Source: SIG440 sp045587485
GTDB taxonomy: Bacteria; Bacillota; Clostridia; Monoglobales; Monoglobaceae
DNA length: 64,000 nt
Assembly (NCBI GenBank): GCA_045587485.1
Contig: JAZNCI010000044.1
Coordinates: 1 to 64,000 of the forward strand
Reading direction: 5' to 3'
The notes beneath the pieces are model-generated. The model was not told the DNA's origin. It did not search any database and saw only the letters and a program-made list of their open reading frames with translations. Position 1 is the stretch's first letter, and every line of letters starts with the position of its first letter. Of this stretch, positions 60,146 to 64,000 are shown piece after piece. A program made the translations under genes and the position numbers.

Positions 60146-61066
60146 TTACTCGCAGCAATATATGTATTCCTCTATTTCTTCAACAGTAAAACCATTGCTG
60201 AGCAGATTATCAATATCATCTGCCGTATAACCATGATATACCGCCACAGATTTAAGATCATCTATATACGCTGTTCTTTCCTTTTTTGATGTTATTCCAT
60301 ATTCCCACCAGTTGAACCGACCCGAATATCCGTAAATGTCATACTCGAACTCACTGCGGTTTATCTGCCCATTGGGTAATATGCTTATAATTTCACCGTC
60401 TTTTATAGCAAGTTCTTCAAATCGACCCTTTTTAATGGCATCAAAAAGCTTGGTGTCAACCAAGGATTTATATAATATTTCATCTGTCGATGCATATATA
60501 TACAGCTTGTAGTCAGGTAAATGTATTATTGAAAGTGGACTGTCGCCTTTGATTAACCACAATTTATCTTGGCTATCAAGAATAGAAAAGGAAAAGCTAC
60601 CCTCAACCTGCTCTGCCATATATTTTATACTTTCTGTTGAAAGAATCTTCTTTTTCTCAATAAGCTGAACCGCCACATAGCTGTCAGTTTCTATTTTGCT
60701 TTTAGGCAGCTTGAGTTTCTTCTGCAGTTCACGGTCATTTATTAAAACGCCATTATGTGCAAGGGCAAAGCCCCTGTTTTGACACTGTCCCGAAAATGGA
60801 TGGTTATTATGATTTCTTTTATGGCTGCCTTGGGTCGAATGGCGGGTATGCCCAAGCATAGATACAATATTGTCGGGATGCTTGAAATCTATTAATGCTG
60901 CAGAGCGTGACTCTTTATGTATAACCAATTTGCCGTTGTGGTTATAGGCTATCCCTGCAGCATCAGTACCCCTTGCTATTGCTTGTCGGGCAAGACTGTT
61001 TGTGAGTGCCGAGATATTTTTAATTGGCTCACCGCTATAATTATAAAAACCAAACAGACAACACAT
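60146..61066 (-). CDS. Class II glutamine amidotransferase
   Basis: 306 residues. Catalytic Cys at position 2 (MCCLFGFYN), then GTDAAGIAY, GHTRHSTQGS, AHNGVLIND and ETDSYVAVQLI: the Ntn glutaminase core of GlmS/PurF-type enzymes. The following ~110 residues are not a synthase domain. It starts right at the amidoligase stop (TAA-ATG), so glutamine-derived ammonia would be handed to the amidoligase reaction. Ends in an acidic helix and CC. Confidence 0.88.
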   Translation of the reverse strand: MCCLFGFYNYSGEPIKNISALTNSLARQAIARGTDAAGIAYNHNGKLVIHKESRSAALIDFKHPDNIVSMLGHTRHSTQGSHKRNHNNHPFSGQCQNRGFALAHNGVLINDRELQKKLKLPKSKIETDSYVAVQLIEKKKILSTESIKYMAEQVEGSFSFSILDSQDKLWLIKGDSPLSIIHLPDYKLYIYASTDEILYKSLVDTKLFDAIKKGRFEELAIKDGEIISILPNGQINRSEFEYDIYGYSGRFNWWEYGITSKKERTAYIDDLKSVAVYHGYTADDIDNLLSNGFTVEEIEEYIYCCE

Positions 61067-62176
61067 TTATATCACCTCGGCTTCCTCGATTGGCTCATTT
61101 ACATATAGTCGTTTTGCTTTCAAATACTCAATCAACTCTGCTTTCTTAGGAAGTACCATTGCCGCAAAGTTTGACCAGGACATTCCTTCCAATTCCTTAT
61201 CCGATAAATTGATTGCATAGGTGCAAATTTCGTCAATGATTTGAAGGGTTGCCACAAAGGTTTTGTAATTAAGCGTTCCCCGGAACAGCCTGAATTCCAC
61301 GGTGTCGCAGTTTTCAAGATTAACAGCCACATATCTGCCAAGCCGTCTGCTTTTTGCATTTTTATAAGTATCCTGAGCCGTTGTAAGAATTCCATAGCGA
61401 CTTGCCCAGCGGTTTATATTTTCCTCTGTCCGCCTTGAAAATTTAAGCAGCTCATTCCAATGGTTTTCCACAAAATACACTATCCTTGATATAACCGCCT
61501 CTTGCTCTTCATAGGTCTTGCCAAACGCACGTCGGCTTACGTGGATATGCAAACCACAGGTTTGTGTCTGGTGGGAGCGATAACCCATTTCCGATGCTGT
61601 TTCAAAAATCTCTCTCCAGTTCATCTTGTTTAAGTGATATTTAAGACTCATTGGATGGCTTACCATTTCAAAGCCGTCATTTATGCTGCCGTCGTGTTTG
61701 CAGTAGATATGTTCTGCGGAGCGGTTTGCCACATCAAGAATTTTCTCTGCATTACGGTTATCCTCGCCGCCTTTGTCTATTTCAAGTTCTACCCCCATAA
61801 ACAAAGGACCCGAACCGTAGAATATCGGTTCGGGCTTATAGTTATACGATTTGATTGCCGCATTTATTCTGCTGTCATAACAACTTTGACAGTACGGATA
61901 ATCCGAATCATCAGATTCATAATTTGCATCATCATTATGTATCAGCCTTCCACAAGCTTCGCAGGTTGTGTAGTTGTATTCATAGCACCTGTTGCATAGT
62001 GTAATACCGTCATCCCCTTGCGCATCTGCCTCCCAAATCCTTTCGCCGCAACAGTCACAGGTTGTTGTACTCTCATCAAAGCATTGCTGACACATTATCT
62101 TGCCGTCAAATTCACAAGTTTCGTCTTCTCTCAGCTCTGCTCCGCAAACAGAGCATAATTTCTTTTCGTTTTTCAT
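61067..62176 (-). CDS. Amidoligase with N-terminal zinc-ribbon repeats
   Basis: 369 residues from the ATG at 62176 behind GGAGGA. Residues about 5-110 hold three CxxC-x(n)-CxxC zinc modules. Residues about 125-360 form the amidoligase_2 (ATP-grasp-like) domain: GVELEID, KHDGSINDGFEMVSHPM, TCGLHIHVSR and EFRLFRGTLN. Such enzymes form amide/isopeptide bonds on peptides or proteins using ATP. Pairing with a GAT-II enzyme in the same transcript is a known theme for this family. Target unknown; the zinc modules may recruit it. Confidence 0.88.
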   Translation of the reverse strand: MKNEKKLCSVCGAELREDETCEFDGKIMCQQCFDESTTTCDCCGERIWEADAQGDDGITLCNRCYEYNYTTCEACGRLIHNDDANYESDDSDYPYCQSCYDSRINAAIKSYNYKPEPIFYGSGPLFMGVELEIDKGGEDNRNAEKILDVANRSAEHIYCKHDGSINDGFEMVSHPMSLKYHLNKMNWREIFETASEMGYRSHQTQTCGLHIHVSRRAFGKTYEEQEAVISRIVYFVENHWNELLKFSRRTEENINRWASRYGILTTAQDTYKNAKSRRLGRYVAVNLENCDTVEFRLFRGTLNYKTFVATLQIIDEICTYAINLSDKELEGMSWSNFAAMVLPKKAELIEYLKAKRLYVNEPIEEAEVI

Positions 62177-62213
62177 ATTTGGTTCCTCCAATACTTAAAT
62201 ATACATAACAAAA

Positions 62214-62237
62214 AAGAAGTACCCGAAGATACTTCTT
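62214..62237 (-). terminator. Terminator of the MORN-protein gene
   Basis: 8-bp stem AAGAAGTA/TACTTCTT with an 8-nt loop, followed on the minus strand by six U residues. Confidence 0.75.
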
Positions 62238-62306
62238 AAATGTTATACACGGATATAATATGTGGTTAAAATTATTAAATCACACATCAATGGCATTGAG
62301 TTAAAT

Positions 62307-63308
62307 CTATTTATAATCATCGTTTTCCCAGTTGCCGTTGTAAATCAACTCACCATTTTCGTTATAAAGTTTTCCTTTGCCATTACGCATATCATTCTTA
62401 AAATGCCCCTTATACTCGATTTGCCCAGAATCATAATACATGATGCCTGAACCATTCATTTCATCGTCTTTCAGTTTACCCGAAAAAGTTAGTATACCGT
62501 TTACATATATTTGACATTTCCCATTCGCCTTTCCTTTGCGGAATGTACCAACCGTTATTTTATCATAAACAGGTGTTAAAATGTCGGTTTTGCCTATAAT
62601 ATTTTCCAAATCCACTCTAAATGAAAGATCCACCTCATATCTATTTCCTTTTCCGTTCCAAAGACTTTGTTTGAATTCACCCTCGTATTTGACATAATTC
62701 AGCCACAATTGATAATAGGATTTATATTCCTCGCTTTGAGGGTCGTAATGACAGATATGATTAAAGTGATTCAGGTCATTCCCCTGTGGTTGGTTAAATT
62801 CAAGTCCGTATCCATTATATCGTCCTTCTGAAAATTCTCCTATGTATAAAATATTGTAATACATACCATCAACTTCGTACATTCCATAATGTACGTCAGA
62901 TTGTTTTAAAAGCATTCCTTTCCCCGAAGGGCGATTATCTTTTAATTCTCCTAGATATATAAAGTCACTGCTATTGGTAGTAAGTTTGTATCTGCTACCC
63001 GAAAATATATTATCTTCAACAACATAAAGTAAAATTTCTGAAGCAGATGTATAGTCATTTATGTTGCCCTTATTCTTAGAAAAAGTATTTAACTTAATAT
63101 TCTTTTCATTTGCAAATTTATATTGACCCGATAAATATAAATTATCTTCTGATGACTGGATATTTTCTTGGTTGTTAGATGTTGAACTATTCTCGATATT
63201 AAAATCATCTATAGAACAGCCATTAAACAACACCCAACCAATTATAAATATGCAAATAATTGAAATTAAGTTTTTGAAACATCCACCTTTGCGATTTTCT
63301 TCATTCAT
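62307..63308 (-). CDS. Membrane-anchored MORN-repeat protein
   Basis: 333 residues. One N-terminal membrane helix (about 12-30), a short disordered stretch, then about eight MORN-type repeats: GELKDNRPSGKGM, GEFSEGRYNGYG, GEFKQSLWNGKG, GTFRKGKANGKC, GKLKDDEMNGSG, GHFKNDMRNGKG, GNWENDD. MORN hairpins form an extended beta-scaffold. In Clostridia such proteins often sit in accessory or toxin-immunity islands; function here unknown. Confidence 0.85.
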   Translation of the reverse strand: MNEENRKGGCFKNLISIICIFIIGWVLFNGCSIDDFNIENSSTSNNQENIQSSEDNLYLSGQYKFANEKNIKLNTFSKNKGNINDYTSASEILLYVVEDNIFSGSRYKLTTNSSDFIYLGELKDNRPSGKGMLLKQSDVHYGMYEVDGMYYNILYIGEFSEGRYNGYGLEFNQPQGNDLNHFNHICHYDPQSEEYKSYYQLWLNYVKYEGEFKQSLWNGKGNRYEVDLSFRVDLENIIGKTDILTPVYDKITVGTFRKGKANGKCQIYVNGILTFSGKLKDDEMNGSGIMYYDSGQIEYKGHFKNDMRNGKGKLYNENGELIYNGNWENDDYK

Positions 63309-63336
63309 ATTAATTATACCTCTATACGTTAATAAT

Positions 63337-64000
63337 TTAAACTTTAGTTTCCTTTTCGTGCTTTTCTATATATAGAACTTTCTCCATATATTCACTCCAG
63401 TGTTTCTTCTCCTTTTCAGCCAAGTCTTTATCCTCTGCATATTTTTTAAATGTGGTATCGGCCTCTATAAAGATTTTTGTAAGTTCTTCTTTTAACTTTT
63501 CTTTACCGGACAAGCAACTAGCACCCCATATAATACCTACAAAAATTAAAATTTCAGTAATTGGACTCATTTCCGCAAAAAACGCTAATATGCCTAAGAT
63601 AAATATGGTCAGCGATAATGCGCAACCCAGGTTAGTCTTTTTGCTATACTTCCTTTTATATTTCAATGCAATTTCATTTTTATCAGCAAATTGTTCCACT
63701 AGCTCCGTAAATCTACTTTCGTATATTGTTTCAGCATCAGCCAGCGCCTTTTGGGCAAGTTCATATTGGGTTTTAAAATAATTTAAAGGTTTATCGCCTA
63801 ATTGTTCTTTGTATTTTTTGCAGGTTTCTGCAATTCTCCTTTTTTCTATTTCTTTTTCATTCTTTCTGAAAGAAATATAGGAATCTATATCATCAAGTCT
63901 ATCTTCAAGCCAATACTTACTATCCTCAACGCAATCTTTAAAGGAATCTCCAATGTTTAAAACGCCTTGTTTAATAGGATTTTTAAAATCACTCCAACTA
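63337..64000 (-). CDS. Coiled-coil membrane protein, partial at window edge
   Basis: The frame stays open through the right edge (at least 220 residues read, from SWSDFKNPIKQG onwards). Long Lys/Glu-rich helices flank two adjacent membrane segments (LGCALSLTIFILGILAFFAEM and ITEILIFVGIIWGAS). Both termini are cytosolic helices. The internal GTG near 63699 is not a real start. No family recognised. It is 28 bp upstream of the MORN gene and probably co-transcribed. Confidence 0.7.
   Translation of the reverse strand, partial: SWSDFKNPIKQGVLNIGDSFKDCVEDSKYWLEDRLDDIDSYISFRKNEKEIEKRRIAETCKKYKEQLGDKPLNYFKTQYELAQKALADAETIYESRFTELVEQFADKNEIALKYKRKYSKKTNLGCALSLTIFILGILAFFAEMSPITEILIFVGIIWGASCLSGKEKLKEELTKIFIEADTTFKKYAEDKDLAEKEKKHWSEYMEKVLYIEKHEKETKV

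Noticed and set aside
48887..64000. Prophage or integrative conjugative element
   Set aside because: A serine recombinase and accessory genes are present, but there are no capsid, tail, terminase, relaxase or type IV secretion genes; only an accessory island can be supported.

Overview
The window looks like a chromosomal stretch of a spore-forming, low-to-mid GC Clostridia bacterium, probably a gut Oscillospirales-type Firmicute. The evidence is the sporulation genes (spoIID with a sigma-E-like promoter, a SpoVB-type flippase, a PdaB-type deacetylase remnant), the SCIFF peptide and its radical-SAM maturase (a Clostridia hallmark), S-layer-homology (SLH) proteins, rubrerythrin, and strong AGGAGG ribosome sites. 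Species cannot be named from the sequence alone.

Layout. (1) 0.2-6.0 kb, minus strand: a seven-gene operon that looks like catabolism of an unidentified sugar or sugar derivative. It holds a TIM-barrel protein, two SIS-domain sugar isomerases, an alpha/beta hydrolase, a PfkB kinase, an unknown protein and a Gfo/Idh/MocA oxidoreductase. It diverges from an AraC regulator that is followed by an M20 hydrolase and an acyltransferase-like protein; a 12-bp direct repeat offset by exactly 21 bp lies between the two promoters. (2) 9.4-16.9 kb: rubrerythrin, a surface-glycan group (GT-C-like protein, GT2, flippase), a cytidylate-kinase-like protein, spoIID, then rpsF-ssb-rpsR. (3) 16.9-24.3 kb: M16 peptidase, a PTS operon (ptsI, EIIA, EIIBC), tspO, tRNA-Leu and tRNA-Gln, DUF1294 and a formyltransferase. 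(4) 24.3-33.5 kb: small alarmone synthetase, proA, LOG-family protein, S23/four-helix-bundle protein, the YnbB/methionine gamma-lyase-like protein, SCIFF with its maturase, a PLP decarboxylase, Hsp33 and a cold-shock protein. (5) 33.5-42 kb: methyltransferase, pcrA, mnmA, iscU, iscS, rnhA, and an ABC-F ATPase. (6) 42-48.8 kb: two divergent SLH proteins, a probable structured small RNA, a PH-domain protein and a YesL-type membrane protein. (7) 48.9-64 kb: an accessory island with a truncated deacetylase, a REP-associated transposase with its repeats, a secreted 1,899-residue Rhs protein with a candidate toxin tail, candidate immunity protein and two secreted partners, a serine recombinase with two tiny membrane ORFs, a zinc-ribbon amidoligase paired with a class II glutamine amidotransferase, and MORN and coiled-coil membrane proteins.

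The most notable non-coding signal is a pair of homologous structured leaders directly upstream of the LOG-family gene and hsp33. Their helices are conserved in architecture but not in sequence (compensatory changes), and both can base-pair with the start region of the downstream gene. I do not recognise them as a known riboswitch. Other structured elements sit in front of ssb, in front of the flippase gene, between iscU and mnmA, after the ABC-F gene and upstream of the YnbB-like gene, so this genome appears rich in structured intergenic repeats.
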